DNA from: Corallococcus sp. AS-1-6
Lineage (GTDB): Bacteria > Myxococcota > Myxococcia > Myxococcales > Myxococcaceae
Direction: 5' to 3'
NCBI RefSeq assembly: GCF_020037015.1
Contig: NZ_JAIQDE010000025.1
Span: 90,832-154,831 of the forward strand
DNA length: 64,000 bases
Part shown: one piece after another, positions 34,976 to 44,444 of the stretch
Numbering within the stretch: position 1 is the first letter of the stretch
How the letters are laid out: every line of letters starts with the position of its first letter
The notes under the pieces: generated by a model
Databases searched by the model: none
The model's input: only the letters and a program-made list of their open reading frames with translations
What the model was told of the DNA's origin: nothing
Translations under genes and position numbers: made by a program

Positions 34976-35962
34976 ATGCGGAAGCGACGGTTGGGCAATT
35001 CCGACATGGACCTCACCGCGCTGGGGTTTGGCGCGTGGGCCATTGGAGGGGGCGGCTGGGCGTTCGCCTGGGGCGCGCAGGACGACGCGCGGTCCATTGA
35101 AGCCATCCAGCGCGCGCTGGATTCGGGCATCAACTGGATCGACACGGCGGCGGTGTATGGGTTGGGGCACTCCGAGGACGTGGTGGCCCGGGCGCTGAAG
35201 GGGCGGGACACGCGTCCGTATGTCTTCACCAAGTGCGGGATGGTCTGGGATGAGCAGGGCCAGGTCAGCCGCCGGTTGAAGGCGGACTCGGTGCGCAGGG
35301 AGTGCGAGGCGTCCCTGCGGCGGCTGAAGGTGGATGCCATTGATTTGTATCAGGTGCACTGGCCGGTGGAGTCCGGCGAGGAGATTGAAGAGGGGTGGAC
35401 GGCGCTGGCGGAGCTGCAACGGCAGGGCAAGGTGCGCTGGCTGGGGGTGTCCAACTTCAATGTCTCGCAGTTGGAGCGGGTGCGGCGCATCGCCCCGGTG
35501 ACGTCGTTGCAGCCGCCGTACTCGCTCATCCACCGGGACATCGAGGACGACCTGCTGCCCTACTGTCAGAAGCAGGGCATCGGGGTGATTGTGTATTCAC
35601 CCATGGCGTCCGGGCTGCTGACCGGGGCGATGACGCGCGAGCGCATCCTGGCGATGCCGGATGACGACTGGCGCCGCGGCAGCGCGGACTTCCAGGAGCC
35701 GAAGCTGTCGCATCACCTGTCGCTGGTGGAGCGCATGCGCGAGGTGGGCGCGCGGCATGGGCGTTCTCCGGCGGAGGTGGCCCTCGCCTGGACGCTGCGG
35801 GAGCCGGCCGTCACCGCGGCCATCGTGGGGGCGCGCAGCGCGAAGCAGGTGGATGGCTTCATCCACGCGGGGACCTTCCGGCTGACGTCCGAGGAGGTCC
35901 GCGAGGTGGAGGAGGTCCTGGGCTCCGGCTCCGCGATGGCGCCCGGGGGCATCTACGCCTGA
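34976..35962 (+). CDS. Aldo/keto reductase
   Basis: 328 residues from the ATG at 34976 (MRKRRLGNSDMDLTALGFG); an ATG 5 bp before is out of frame. Classic AKR pattern: GINWIDTAAVYGLGHSEDVVARAL (Asp, Tyr), VFTKCGMVWD (Lys), IDLYQVHWPV (His) and LGVSNFNVSQLERV. NADPH-dependent (beta/alpha)8 barrel reducing carbonyls; substrate unknown. Long, fairly TTG-poor coding typical for the genome. It ends 21 bp from a convergent coiled-coil gene. Confidence 0.9.
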   Translation: MRKRRLGNSDMDLTALGFGAWAIGGGGWAFAWGAQDDARSIEAIQRALDSGINWIDTAAVYGLGHSEDVVARALKGRDTRPYVFTKCGMVWDEQGQVSRRLKADSVRRECEASLRRLKVDAIDLYQVHWPVESGEEIEEGWTALAELQRQGKVRWLGVSNFNVSQLERVRRIAPVTSLQPPYSLIHRDIEDDLLPYCQKQGIGVIVYSPMASGLLTGAMTRERILAMPDDDWRRGSADFQEPKLSHHLSLVERMREVGARHGRSPAEVALAWTLREPAVTAAIVGARSAKQVDGFIHAGTFRLTSEEVREVEEVLGSGSAMAPGGIYA

Positions 35963-35983
35963 GTGACGGGGCGCATGGAGGGC

Positions 35984-36448
35984 TCAGCTCTCCTCTGGGC
36001 CGTCCATGCGTTCTTCCAGGACGTCGATGCGCTTGCGGTCGGACGACTGGGCTTCCGCGAGGTGGTTCAGCGCGCGGCCCACCTGTCCGAACATCCGGAT
36101 CTGCGCGCTTTTGATGCCGTGCACTTCCTGCGTCAGGGTCGAGACGTGCGTGGTGAGCTCACCCATGTTGTCCCGGAACTCATCCATCTCCGCATCCAGG
36201 GCGCGCACCTGTTCAGCGATGACATGGATCCGATCCGACATGCGTTGGGTCTTCCGGAAGAGGACCCGGCACTTCATGTGGACCGCTCTCAAGGCCTTTT
36301 CCGTCCGCGCGAACTGCTCCTTCGACTCCTCCTGCATCTCGCGGAACTCCTGCAGCATCCGCACCATCACGTCCCCGCCCGTCGCCGTCGCCAATCCGTC
36401 CCTCCTGGTGATGGGCTGCGTACCTAGCACCTTGTCCTGACATGGCAT
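35984..36448 (-). CDS. Coiled-coil hypothetical protein
   Basis: 154 residues from an ATG at 36448, chosen for the GGAGG 9 bp upstream. After residue about 28 the protein is one long amphipathic coiled coil (MLQEFREMQEESKEQFARTE, IAEQVRALDAEMDEFRDN, ISTLTQEVHGIKSAQIRM in similar form). No membrane segment or signal. Function unknown; dimeric scaffold or SMC-like helper are possibilities. Confidence 0.7.
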   Translation of the reverse strand: MPCQDKVLGTQPITRRDGLATATGGDVMVRMLQEFREMQEESKEQFARTEKALRAVHMKCRVLFRKTQRMSDRIHVIAEQVRALDAEMDEFRDNMGELTTHVSTLTQEVHGIKSAQIRMFGQVGRALNHLAEAQSSDRKRIDVLEERMDGPEES

Positions 36449-36645
36449 TCCACGCGACCTCCGGTTCGGATCCGCGCCAGGATACATGACGACCCGTGAG
36501 GTTGGAAGCTCGGGACAGGACCTGTGACGGTCCACGGGTGTCCCTGGGTGGACGCCTGCCCGGAGGGCCCGGGTTTCTTGGGATGGGAGGACCCGGTGGA
36601 GCGGTTAGAAGTCCCGTGCCCACTGCTTCGCACCCCGAGGACCGC

Positions 36646-39465
36646 ATGACGCGTCGTACCCCGCTCGCCCTGCTGGCTGTCCTGCTCGTGGCGGCCCCGC
36701 CCGTGTGGGCCCGGGCCCCGGCTCCCCTCCCGAAGCCCGCTGCCTCCTCGAGCGCGCGTGCCCAGACGAAGCCAGCCGCCCTGGCCCCCGTCGCGAGCGT
36801 GGAGGGCATCACCGAATACCGCCTGCCCAATGGCCTGCGCGTCCTGCTCTTCCCGGACCCCACCAAGGCCACCGTCACCGTCAACATCACCTACCTGGTG
36901 GGCAGCAAGCACGAGGGCTACGGCGAGACGGGCATGGCGCACCTGCTCGAACACCTGATGTTCAAGGGCACGCCCACCACCCCCAACGTGCCCCAGGCCC
37001 TCACCGAGCGCGGCGCGCGCCCCAACGGCACCACCTGGCTGGACCGCACCAACTACTACGAGACCCTGCCCGCCTCGGACGACAACCTGGCCTGGGCGCT
37101 GTCCTTCGAGGCGGACCGCATGGTCCACAGCTTCATCGCGCGCAAGGACCTGGACAGCGAGATGACCGTGGTCCGCAACGAGTTCGAGTCCGGCGAGAAC
37201 GACCCGCGCGGCATCCTCTTCAAGCGCACCATGAGCGCCGCGTACCGCTGGCACAACTACGGCAAGGCCACCATCGGCGCGAAGGCGGACCTGGAGAACG
37301 TGCCCATCGACCGGCTCCAGGCCTTCTACCGGCGCTACTACCGCCCCGACAACGCGACGCTCGTCATCGCCGGACGCTTCCAGCCGGAGAAGGCCCTGTC
37401 GCTCGTGCAGTCCACCTTCGGCAAGCTGGCCAGGCCCGCGGAGCCCGTGCCCCTCACGTACACCCAGGAGCCCACCCAGGACGGTGAGCGCGAGGTGACG
37501 CTGCGCCGCGTGGGTGACAACCAGCTCCTCTCCAGCGTCTACCACGTGCCCGAGGGCGCCCACCCCGACTTCGCCGCCATCGACGTGCTCACCCAGGTGC
37601 TGGGCGACGTGCCGTCCGGCCGCCTCTACAAGGCGCTCGTGGAGACGAAGAAGGCCTCGCGCGCGGGCGCGTTCAACTTCCAGTTGCGCGACCCGGGCGT
37701 CATCGGCTTCAGCGCGGAGGCCCGCCAGGATCAACCCCTGGCCCCCGTGCGCGAGGCGCTGATCAATACCGTGGAGGAGGCCTCCCGCACGCCCTTCACC
37801 GACGAGGAGGTGAACCGCGCGAAGACGGCCCTCGCGAAGCAGACGGAGCTCTTGCTCAACAACTCCGAGCGCGCGGCCATCCTCCTGTCCGAGTGGGCCG
37901 CCGTGGGCGACTGGCGCCTGCTCTTCCTGCACCGCGACCGCATCGAGGCCGTCACGCCCGCGGACGTCACCCGCGTGGCCGCCGCGTACCTCAAGGGCTC
38001 CAACCGCACCCTGGGCACCTTCGTGCCCACGCCCAAGCCGGACCGCTCGGAGCTGCCGCCCCCGGTGGACGTGGCGAAGATGGTGGACGGCTACCAGGGC
38101 AAGGCCGCCGTCGCCCAGGGCGAGGCCTTCGACCCCTCCCCCGCCAACATCGAGTCGCGCGTGCAGCGCGGCGAGCTGGCCAACGGCGTGAAGTACGCGC
38201 TGCTCCCCAAGAAGACGCGCGGCGAGATGGTCAACCTGTCGCTGGACCTGCACTGGGGCACCGCGGAGGCCGTGAGCGGCAAGCTGCCCGCCGCCTCCTA
38301 CGCCGGCGGCATGCTGATGCGCGGCACGAAGAAGCACACCCGCCAGCAGCTCTACGACGCGCTCGACAAGCTCAAGGCCCGCGTGGGCGTGGACGGCGGC
38401 GCGCTGGGCGCCAGCGTCTCCATCGAGTGCCCTCGCGCGAGCCTCCCGGAGGTCCTCAAGCTGGTGACGGAGGTGCTGCGCGAGCCCGCGTTCGACGCGA
38501 AGGAGTTCGCGCTGCTCAAGCAGGAGCGGCTGGCCTCGCTGGAGTCGCAGCGCAGCGAGCCGCAGCCCCAGGCCAGCATCGCGTTCTGGCGCGTGCTCAG
38601 CCCCCAGTACCCCAAGGGCCACCCGTACTACGTGCCCACCCTGGAGGAGCGCCTGGCCGACGCGAAGGCCGTCACGCTGGAGCAGGCGCGCGACTTCCAC
38701 CGCCAGTTCTACGGCGCCTCGCGCGGGGAGCTCGCGGTGGTGGGTGACTTCGACGCGAAGGAGCTCCCCTCGCTGGTGAGCCCCCTGCTCGACGGCTGGA
38801 AGAGCCCGGCGCCCTACGCGCGCGTGCCCCGCACGTTCCAGGCCGTGGCCCCGAAGTCCGTCGTGCTGGAGACGCCGGACAAGGCCAACGCGTACTTCCT
38901 CGCCGGACAGTTGCTCCAGGTGCGCGACGACCACGCGGACTGGCCCGGCCTGATGATGGGCAACTTCATGCTGGGCGGGGGCTTCCTCAACTCGCGGCTG
39001 GCCACGCGCGTGCGACAGCAGGACGGCCTGTCCTACGGCGTGGGCAGCAGCCTGTCCGCGCAGGAGCTGGACACCGTGGGCTGGTTCCTCACCTACGCCA
39101 TCTACGCGCCGCAGAACGCCCAGAAGCTGGAGGCCGCCATGCGCGAGGAGGTCACCCGCGCCGTGCAGAAGGGCTTCACGCCGCAGGAGCTGGACAAGGC
39201 GCGCGCGGGCCTCCTGGAGTACCGCCAGTCCGCCCGGGCGCAGGACGGGAACCTGGCGCAGCAGTTGGCGGACGGCCTGTACCTGGGGCGCACGCTGAAG
39301 TTCGACGCGGACATCGAGGCGAAGCTCCAGAAGCTGACCGCCGACGACGTGCGCAAGGCCCTGGCCAACCACCTGGACTTCAGCAAGGCCACCCTCGTGC
39401 GCGCGGGTGACTTCGCGAACGCCTCCAAGCAGCCGGCGCCGGCCAAGGCGAACGCGGCGCCTTGA
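36646..39465 (+). CDS. Full-length M16 protease (pitrilysin/insulinase-like), exported
   Basis: 939 residues from the ATG at 36646, with a signal peptide (LALLAVLLVAAPPVWA). It is a double-length M16 enzyme: an N-terminal half with zinc motif HLLEH (TGMAHLLEHLMFKGT, about residues 100-115) and downstream EMTVVRNEFESGEN, then a second, inactive M16 half ending with the R/Y binding motif NSRLATRVRQQDGLSYGVGS. This is the fused counterpart of the two-gene M16 pair at 15.7-18.6 kb. Zn-dependent periplasmic peptidase; substrate unknown. Confidence 0.9.
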   Translation: MTRRTPLALLAVLLVAAPPVWARAPAPLPKPAASSSARAQTKPAALAPVASVEGITEYRLPNGLRVLLFPDPTKATVTVNITYLVGSKHEGYGETGMAHLLEHLMFKGTPTTPNVPQALTERGARPNGTTWLDRTNYYETLPASDDNLAWALSFEADRMVHSFIARKDLDSEMTVVRNEFESGENDPRGILFKRTMSAAYRWHNYGKATIGAKADLENVPIDRLQAFYRRYYRPDNATLVIAGRFQPEKALSLVQSTFGKLARPAEPVPLTYTQEPTQDGEREVTLRRVGDNQLLSSVYHVPEGAHPDFAAIDVLTQVLGDVPSGRLYKALVETKKASRAGAFNFQLRDPGVIGFSAEARQDQPLAPVREALINTVEEASRTPFTDEEVNRAKTALAKQTELLLNNSERAAILLSEWAAVGDWRLLFLHRDRIEAVTPADVTRVAAAYLKGSNRTLGTFVPTPKPDRSELPPPVDVAKMVDGYQGKAAVAQGEAFDPSPANIESRVQRGELANGVKYALLPKKTRGEMVNLSLDLHWGTAEAVSGKLPAASYAGGMLMRGTKKHTRQQLYDALDKLKARVGVDGGALGASVSIECPRASLPEVLKLVTEVLREPAFDAKEFALLKQERLASLESQRSEPQPQASIAFWRVLSPQYPKGHPYYVPTLEERLADAKAVTLEQARDFHRQFYGASRGELAVVGDFDAKELPSLVSPLLDGWKSPAPYARVPRTFQAVAPKSVVLETPDKANAYFLAGQLLQVRDDHADWPGLMMGNFMLGGGFLNSRLATRVRQQDGLSYGVGSSLSAQELDTVGWFLTYAIYAPQNAQKLEAAMREEVTRAVQKGFTPQELDKARAGLLEYRQSARAQDGNLAQQLADGLYLGRTLKFDADIEAKLQKLTADDVRKALANHLDFSKATLVRAGDFANASKQPAPAKANAAP

Positions 39466-39507
39466 GGCCGTGTCTGTCATTGGGCATGGGCGCTAGAGTC
39501 CGCGCCC

Positions 39508-39969
<462 letters not shown>

Positions 39970-40006
39970 AGGGAGCGCACCTCTTCACTCGCGAAGCGAG
40001 GCGGAC

Positions 40007-40681
40007 ATGATCGACCTGTACACGTGGAACACGCCGAACGGACACAAGGTCTCCGTGGCGCTGGAGGAGCTGGGGCTGCCGTACACCGTGCACGCGCTGG
40101 ACATCTCCACGGGCGTGCAGAAGCAGCCCGCGTTCCTGGCCATCAACCCCAACGGCCGCATCCCCGCCATCGTGGACCGCGCGGAGGGCGACTTCGCCGT
40201 CTTCGAGTCCGGCGCCATCCTGCTCTACCTGGCGGAGAAGACGGGCAAGCTGATGCCCACGGACGCGAAGGGCCGCTCCCAGGTCATCCAGTGGCTGATG
40301 TTCCAGATGGCCGGCGTGGGCCCCATGCAGGGGCAGGCCAACGTCTTCTTCCGCTACTTCCCGGAGAAGCTCCAGCCCGCCATCGACCGGTACCAGAACG
40401 AGACGCGCCGCCTGTACACGGTGCTGGAGAGCCGGCTGAAGGACCACGAGTACCTGGCCGGTGACTACAGCATCGCGGACATCGCGAACTGGGCGTGGGT
40501 GCGCATCCACGACTGGGCCGGCGTGTCCGTGGACGGGCTGCCGGGCGTGCAGCGGTGGCTGGCCGCCATCGAGCAGCGGCCCGCGGCGCAGCGCGGACTG
40601 AAGGTGCCCGCGCCCCGCGAGGAGAAGCCCAGGACCGAGGAAGAGGCCGTCCAGCACGTGCGCACGTTCCTCCAGCGCTGA
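40007..40681 (+). CDS. Glutathione S-transferase family protein (Nu-like, YfcG/YghU group)
   Basis: 224 residues from the ATG at 40007. Thioredoxin-fold N-terminal domain [20 protein letters not shown], with Thr/Asn in the position of the redox residues as in disulfide-bond oxidoreductases YfcG/YghU, then [11 protein letters not shown] and [18 protein letters not shown]. The helical C-terminal domain carries [14 protein letters not shown] (N-cap box). Likely reduces disulfides or peroxides with glutathione, whose synthase gshB is at the start of the window. Confidence 0.9.
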   Translation: MIDLYTWNTPNGHKVSVALEELGLPYTVHALDISTGVQKQPAFLAINPNGRIPAIVDRAEGDFAVFESGAILLYLAEKTGKLMPTDAKGRSQVIQWLMFQMAGVGPMQGQANVFFRYFPEKLQPAIDRYQNETRRLYTVLESRLKDHEYLAGDYSIADIANWAWVRIHDWAGVSVDGLPGVQRWLAAIEQRPAAQRGLKVPAPREEKPRTEEEAVQHVRTFLQR

Positions 40682-40804
40682 GGCGCCCTCCCCTCCCCTG
40701 CCCTGCCCCGTCGCATGGCCCCGAACCTCCGGACATCCGTCCCGGGCGTGCGCATGATGGGGCCGTGCATGGCTCCCGAGCCGGGAGCCCGGGGAGTGGA
40801 TGAC

Positions 40805-41362
40805 ATGGAAGCGGTGCGGAGCCTGGGCCGGTGGGCCGGACTGTGTCTGGCGTTGGGACTGTGGGGCGCGTGCTCGCCGGGCGGCGGCGGCACCGTGCGC
40901 GCGTCGCGGGACAACGTGGCGCCGGATGGCTGCGCGCGGGCCACGTGCTCGCAGGCGATGGTGGCCTGTGGCCGGACGCCGGACGGGTGCGGCGGCTTCA
41001 TCGACTGCGGCGACTGTCAGGCCGGCACGTGCACGGACGGCCGCTGCGTGGCCCCGCCCGTGCCCGCCGAGCCGAAGAAGGAGCCCACCGGTCCCATCAG
41101 CACCTGCTCCCCCGGGTGCAAACCCAATGAGTCCTGCGTGGACGGCCGCTGCGTCTGCCAGCGCGCGACGTGCGCCACGCTGGGGTTGAAGTGCGGCACC
41201 GCGGACGATGGCTGCGGCGGCGTGGTGCAGTGTGGCGCGTGCCAGCCGGCGTGCCGCCCGGATGAGATGGAGTGCTGCGGCGCGTGCATCCCCCGGTCCG
41301 ACGGGCGCTGCCCGGAGAACGTGCACTGCCCCAGCCGGTCCAACCCCCTCCCCACCCGCTGA
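40805..41362 (+). CDS. Cys-rich repeat lipoprotein
   Basis: 185 residues from the ATG at 40805. Lipobox LWGACS, then 20 cysteines in the remaining sequence. Two copies of the motif CxxxxxxCG..PDGCGGF(I/V)(D/Q)CGxC (first CGRTPDGCGGFIDCGDCQ, second CGTADDGCGGVVQCGAC) are separated by a Pro/Glu linker, with CSPGCKPNESCVDGRCVC between. This is a small disulfide-rich cell-surface module seen in many myxobacterial secreted proteins; its role is unknown. Confidence 0.7.
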   Translation: MEAVRSLGRWAGLCLALGLWGACSPGGGGTVRASRDNVAPDGCARATCSQAMVACGRTPDGCGGFIDCGDCQAGTCTDGRCVAPPVPAEPKKEPTGPISTCSPGCKPNESCVDGRCVCQRATCATLGLKCGTADDGCGGVVQCGACQPACRPDEMECCGACIPRSDGRCPENVHCPSRSNPLPTR

Positions 41363-41844
41363 CGCCGCGCGGCTCCCGGGCCCCCTCTGGAGCGGGGCCC
41401 GGAGCCCGGAATGTCAGACCCCCCCGCTATACCCTTCCCCGTCGCGCACACGGGAGGTCCGCCGGCCTCGCTGGTTCGAGTCCGAGAGCCCCCCATGCGC
41501 CCTCACCGCACGGGCAGCTTTCTGGCCCCCGTGTGTGCGACGCCATGTGAAGGCACGAGGTCCGGGGGACTCGTGCGGGCAGGTCCCATGGTTGCCATCG
41601 CCGTCGAAGGGCCAGAGACGCCACCGGTGTGTCAGGCGCGCCCTCGGCGGATCCACGATGACTGGTGCGCGCGAGGCGGGCGGCGTTGTTACCCCTCCCA
41701 CTGCCCGCCTCGCGTGCTCCCGAACTCCGGGCCCTGTCTGTGTTGGGGCCACGGCCCGGGCCGGTGAGCGACCCGCCGGGGGGACGGTGTCCCCAGGGCC
41801 GGCTTGCCACGGACGCGCCGGGGCGTGATACCCCCCGGGACGCG
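41363..41844. other. Intergenic region before mnmG (482 bp)
   Basis: Gap between the Cys-rich lipoprotein and mnmG. Short open frames exist in several phases but have no ribosome sites and no conserved character. A GGTTCGAGTCC stretch near 41472 resembles a tRNA T-loop, but flanking stems do not pair. Likely carries the mnmG promoter; no precise site is recognised. Confidence 0.5.
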
Positions 41845-43686
41845 ATGGAACTCCGATACGACATCGTCGTGGTGGGGCTGGGCCACGCGGGCTGCGAGGC
41901 GGCGCTCGCGTGTGCTCGCATGGGCCTGTCCACCCTGGGCGTGACGCTCAAGCGCGAGCGCGCCGCCGTGATGAGCTGCAACCCCGCCGTGGGCGGCACC
42001 GCCAAGGGCCACCTGGTGCGCGAGCTCGATGCGCTCGGGGGCCAGATGGGCCGCGCGGCGGACCTCGCGGGCACGCACGTCAAAATCCTCAATCCCTCCA
42101 AGGGCCCCGCCGTGCAGGCCACCCGCGTCCTCTGCGACCGCGACGCCTACGCCGCCGGCATGCAGGCCGTGCTCTTCACCCAACCCAACCTCACCGTGCG
42201 CGAGGGCGAAGTCGCCGCCGTCGTCGCGGAAGGGGGGAGGGTGAAGGGCGTGGTGCTGGGGGACGGCACGCAGGTGGTGGCCCGCGCGGTGCTCCTCACC
42301 ACCGGCACCTTCCTGCGCGCGCTCATGCACGTGGGCGAGCAGAAGGAGGTCGGCGGCCGCCTGGGAGACGAAGCCGCGCGCGGCCTGTCGGAGTCGCTGC
42401 ACGCGCTCGGCTTCACGCTGGGCCGCTTCAAGACGGGCACGCCCGCGCGCCTGTCCCGCGACAGCATCGACTGGGACGCCGTCACGCCACAGCCGGGTGA
42501 CTCGGGTGTGCGGCCGTTCTCCTGGCGCACGCGGATGGAGCAGGGGCTGCCGTTCCCACGTCAGCCTTCTGTGACGTGCGGCCTCACCGCGACGACGGAG
42601 GCGACGCACCGGCTCTTGCGCGACAACCTGCACCGCTCGCCGCTGTTCCAGGGGGACATCGTGGGGCGGGGGCCCCGGTACTGCCCGTCGCTGGAGGACA
42701 AGGTGGTGCGCTTCGCCGCTCGCGAACGGCACCAGGTGTTCCTCGAACCGGAGGGGCCCACGTCGCCGCTCGTGTACCCGGCGGGCCTGTCCACCAGCAT
42801 GCCCGCGGACGTGCAGGCGGAGTTCCTGCGCACCATCCCCGGCCTGTCCCGCGTGGAGGTGGTCCGCTACGGCTACGCGGTGGAGTACGACTACGCGCCG
42901 CCCACGCAACTGCACCCCACGCTGGAGACGAAGGCCGTCGCGGGCCTGTTCTTCGCGGGCCAGCTCAACGGCACCTCCGGCTACGAGGAGGCCGCCTTCC
43001 AGGGCCTGTGGGCCGGCATCCAGGCGGCGCTCCAGGTGAAGGGCGAACCGCCGCTCGTCGTGGGCCGCGACGAGGCGCACGGCGCGGTGCTCGTGGATGA
43101 CCTGGTGACGAAGGGCGTGGATGAGCCGTTCCGCATGTTCACCAGCCGCTCCGAACACAGGCTCCGCCTGCGCGAGGGCAACGCGGACCTGCGGCTCGCG
43201 CGGCACGGGCATCGCGTGGGGTTGCTGCCGAAGGAGGCCCTGGAGCGCGCGGAGGCCCGGGCCCACGCGGTGATGGAGGAGGTCGCGCGGCTCAAGCGCG
43301 GCGGCCTGGCCCCGCGGCTCAAGCGCCCGGAGGTGACGTACGCGCACCTGGCGGACGGGCGCGAGGACTTCCCGGCGCTCCCCCCCGACGTCGTGGAGGA
43401 GGTGGAGGTGGAGGTGAAGTACGAGGGCTACATCGCCCAGGCCGCCCGGGCCGCGGCGCGCGAGGCGGAGGCGTCCGACCGCTGGCGCATCCCGGACACG
43501 TTCCGCTTCGCGGACGTGCGCGGGCTGGGGACGGAGGCGGTGGAGAAGCTGTCCACGCACCGGCCCGGAACGGTAGGACAGGCGCGTCGGATTCCGGGCC
43601 TGACCCCCGCCGCGGTGTCCCTGCTCCTGGTCGCGCTCAAGCGGGGGCAGGGGCCGTCAAGTGATCAGGAACAGGGCTGTGGATAA
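41845..43686 (+). CDS. mnmG: tRNA uridine-34 carboxymethylaminomethyl enzyme MnmG
   Basis: 613 residues from the ATG at 41845. FAD-dependent partner of MnmE. Visible: VVGLGHAGCEAALACARMG (dinucleotide site), NPAVGGTAKGHLVRELDALGG, TGTFLRALMHVG, TGTPARL and VEYDYAPPTQL, all MnmG signatures, and the C-terminal helical domain with FTSRSEHRLRLREGNADL (in parts). The stop TAA is part of a DnaA box. The gene heads mnmG-rsmG, as beside the origin in many bacteria. Confidence 0.95.
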   Translation: MELRYDIVVVGLGHAGCEAALACARMGLSTLGVTLKRERAAVMSCNPAVGGTAKGHLVRELDALGGQMGRAADLAGTHVKILNPSKGPAVQATRVLCDRDAYAAGMQAVLFTQPNLTVREGEVAAVVAEGGRVKGVVLGDGTQVVARAVLLTTGTFLRALMHVGEQKEVGGRLGDEAARGLSESLHALGFTLGRFKTGTPARLSRDSIDWDAVTPQPGDSGVRPFSWRTRMEQGLPFPRQPSVTCGLTATTEATHRLLRDNLHRSPLFQGDIVGRGPRYCPSLEDKVVRFAARERHQVFLEPEGPTSPLVYPAGLSTSMPADVQAEFLRTIPGLSRVEVVRYGYAVEYDYAPPTQLHPTLETKAVAGLFFAGQLNGTSGYEEAAFQGLWAGIQAALQVKGEPPLVVGRDEAHGAVLVDDLVTKGVDEPFRMFTSRSEHRLRLREGNADLRLARHGHRVGLLPKEALERAEARAHAVMEEVARLKRGGLAPRLKRPEVTYAHLADGREDFPALPPDVVEEVEVEVKYEGYIAQAARAAAREAEASDRWRIPDTFRFADVRGLGTEAVEKLSTHRPGTVGQARRIPGLTPAAVSLLLVALKRGQGPSSDQEQGCG

Positions 43687-43770
43687 CGTGTGGACATTTC
43701 TGGGGATGGATTTCCCCTGAATGATTCCAAGGACTTGAAGGGCCCTTCGGGGTGGAGGTGTTGTGGATAA
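43678..43770. promoter_or_regulatory. DnaA boxes at the mnmG-rsmG junction (possible origin element)
   Basis: Two perfect TGTGGATAA boxes: 43678-43686, overlapping the mnmG stop, and 43762-43770, overlapping the rsmG start codon. A near-match TGTGGACAT lies at 43689-43697. All have the same orientation, and the gap between is AT-richer than its surroundings (GATTTCCCCTGAATGATT). This fits a DnaA-binding region, either part of oriC or DnaA control of rsmG. I found no such perfect pair at the dnaA end. Confidence 0.6.
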
Positions 43771-44416
43771 CGCGCGGTTCGCAGATCAGTTGGCATCCGG
43801 ATGCAGTGCGTTGGGCATCACCGTGGGGCCGGAGGTGGGCCCCAGGCTCCAGCGGCTGATGGCGGAGCTCCTGAAGTGGAACGCGAAGGTGAACCTCACG
43901 GCCATCACCGCGCCGGAGGAGGTGCTGGAGAAGCACTTCCTGGACTCGCTGGCGGTGCTGCCGGAGGTGAGGGGCGCGACGTCGCTGCTGGACCTGGGCG
44001 CGGGCGCGGGCTTCCCCGGGCTGCCGCTCAAGCTGGAGCTGCCGGAGCTGGGCGTGACGCTGGTGGACACGGTGGGCAAGAAGATCGCCTTCATCAAGGC
44101 CGCCGCCGCCAGCCTGGGGCTCGTGGGCGTGCGCGGGCTGCACGCCCGGGCGGAAGGGAAGCCGGAGGCGGAGGGGATTCCGCGCGCGCAGGTGCTCATC
44201 GCGCGAGCGTTCATGGACCTGCCGGACTGGCTGAACCTGGCGCCCGCGTACGTGGAGGAGGGCGGGCGCGTGGTGGCGATGCTGGGCAAGCAGCAGACGG
44301 ACGCGGAGCTCCAGGCGCGCGCGGCCGAGCGCGGCCTGCGCGTGGTGTCCGCCCGCTCGTACCGGCTCCCGTTCTCCGGCGCCGAGCGCCAGGTCGCGGT
44401 GTTCGCGAAGCAGTAG
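43763..44416 (+). CDS. rsmG: 16S rRNA m7G527 methyltransferase RsmG
   Basis: 217 residues from a GTG at 43763. SAM-binding motif LLDLGAGAGFPGLPLKLELPE and VTLVDTVGKKIAFIKAAAASLGL (in parts), QVLIARAFMDLPDWL and GRVVAMLGKQQTD match RsmG (GidB), which methylates G527 of 16S rRNA; loss gives low-level streptomycin resistance in other bacteria. The start codon lies within a DnaA box, so binding there could influence expression. Confidence 0.94.
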   Translation: MDNARFADQLASGCSALGITVGPEVGPRLQRLMAELLKWNAKVNLTAITAPEEVLEKHFLDSLAVLPEVRGATSLLDLGAGAGFPGLPLKLELPELGVTLVDTVGKKIAFIKAAAASLGLVGVRGLHARAEGKPEAEGIPRAQVLIARAFMDLPDWLNLAPAYVEEGGRVVAMLGKQQTDAELQARAAERGLRVVSARSYRLPFSGAERQVAVFAKQ

Positions 44417-44444
44417 GGGAGGGGAGGGCGCGCGGGCTCCAGCT

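Noticed and set aside
36424..39480. Long minus-strand frame opposite the M16 protease
   Set aside because: About 1000 residues of low-complexity Arg/Leu/Val/His sequence, typical antisense of a GC-rich gene with a clear HLLEH enzyme on the plus strand.
41455..41490. tRNA-like GGTTCGAGTCC
   Set aside because: The T-loop-like stretch has no pairing T-stem or acceptor stem; the same holds for the CGAACTGG stretch near 23465 inside a gene.
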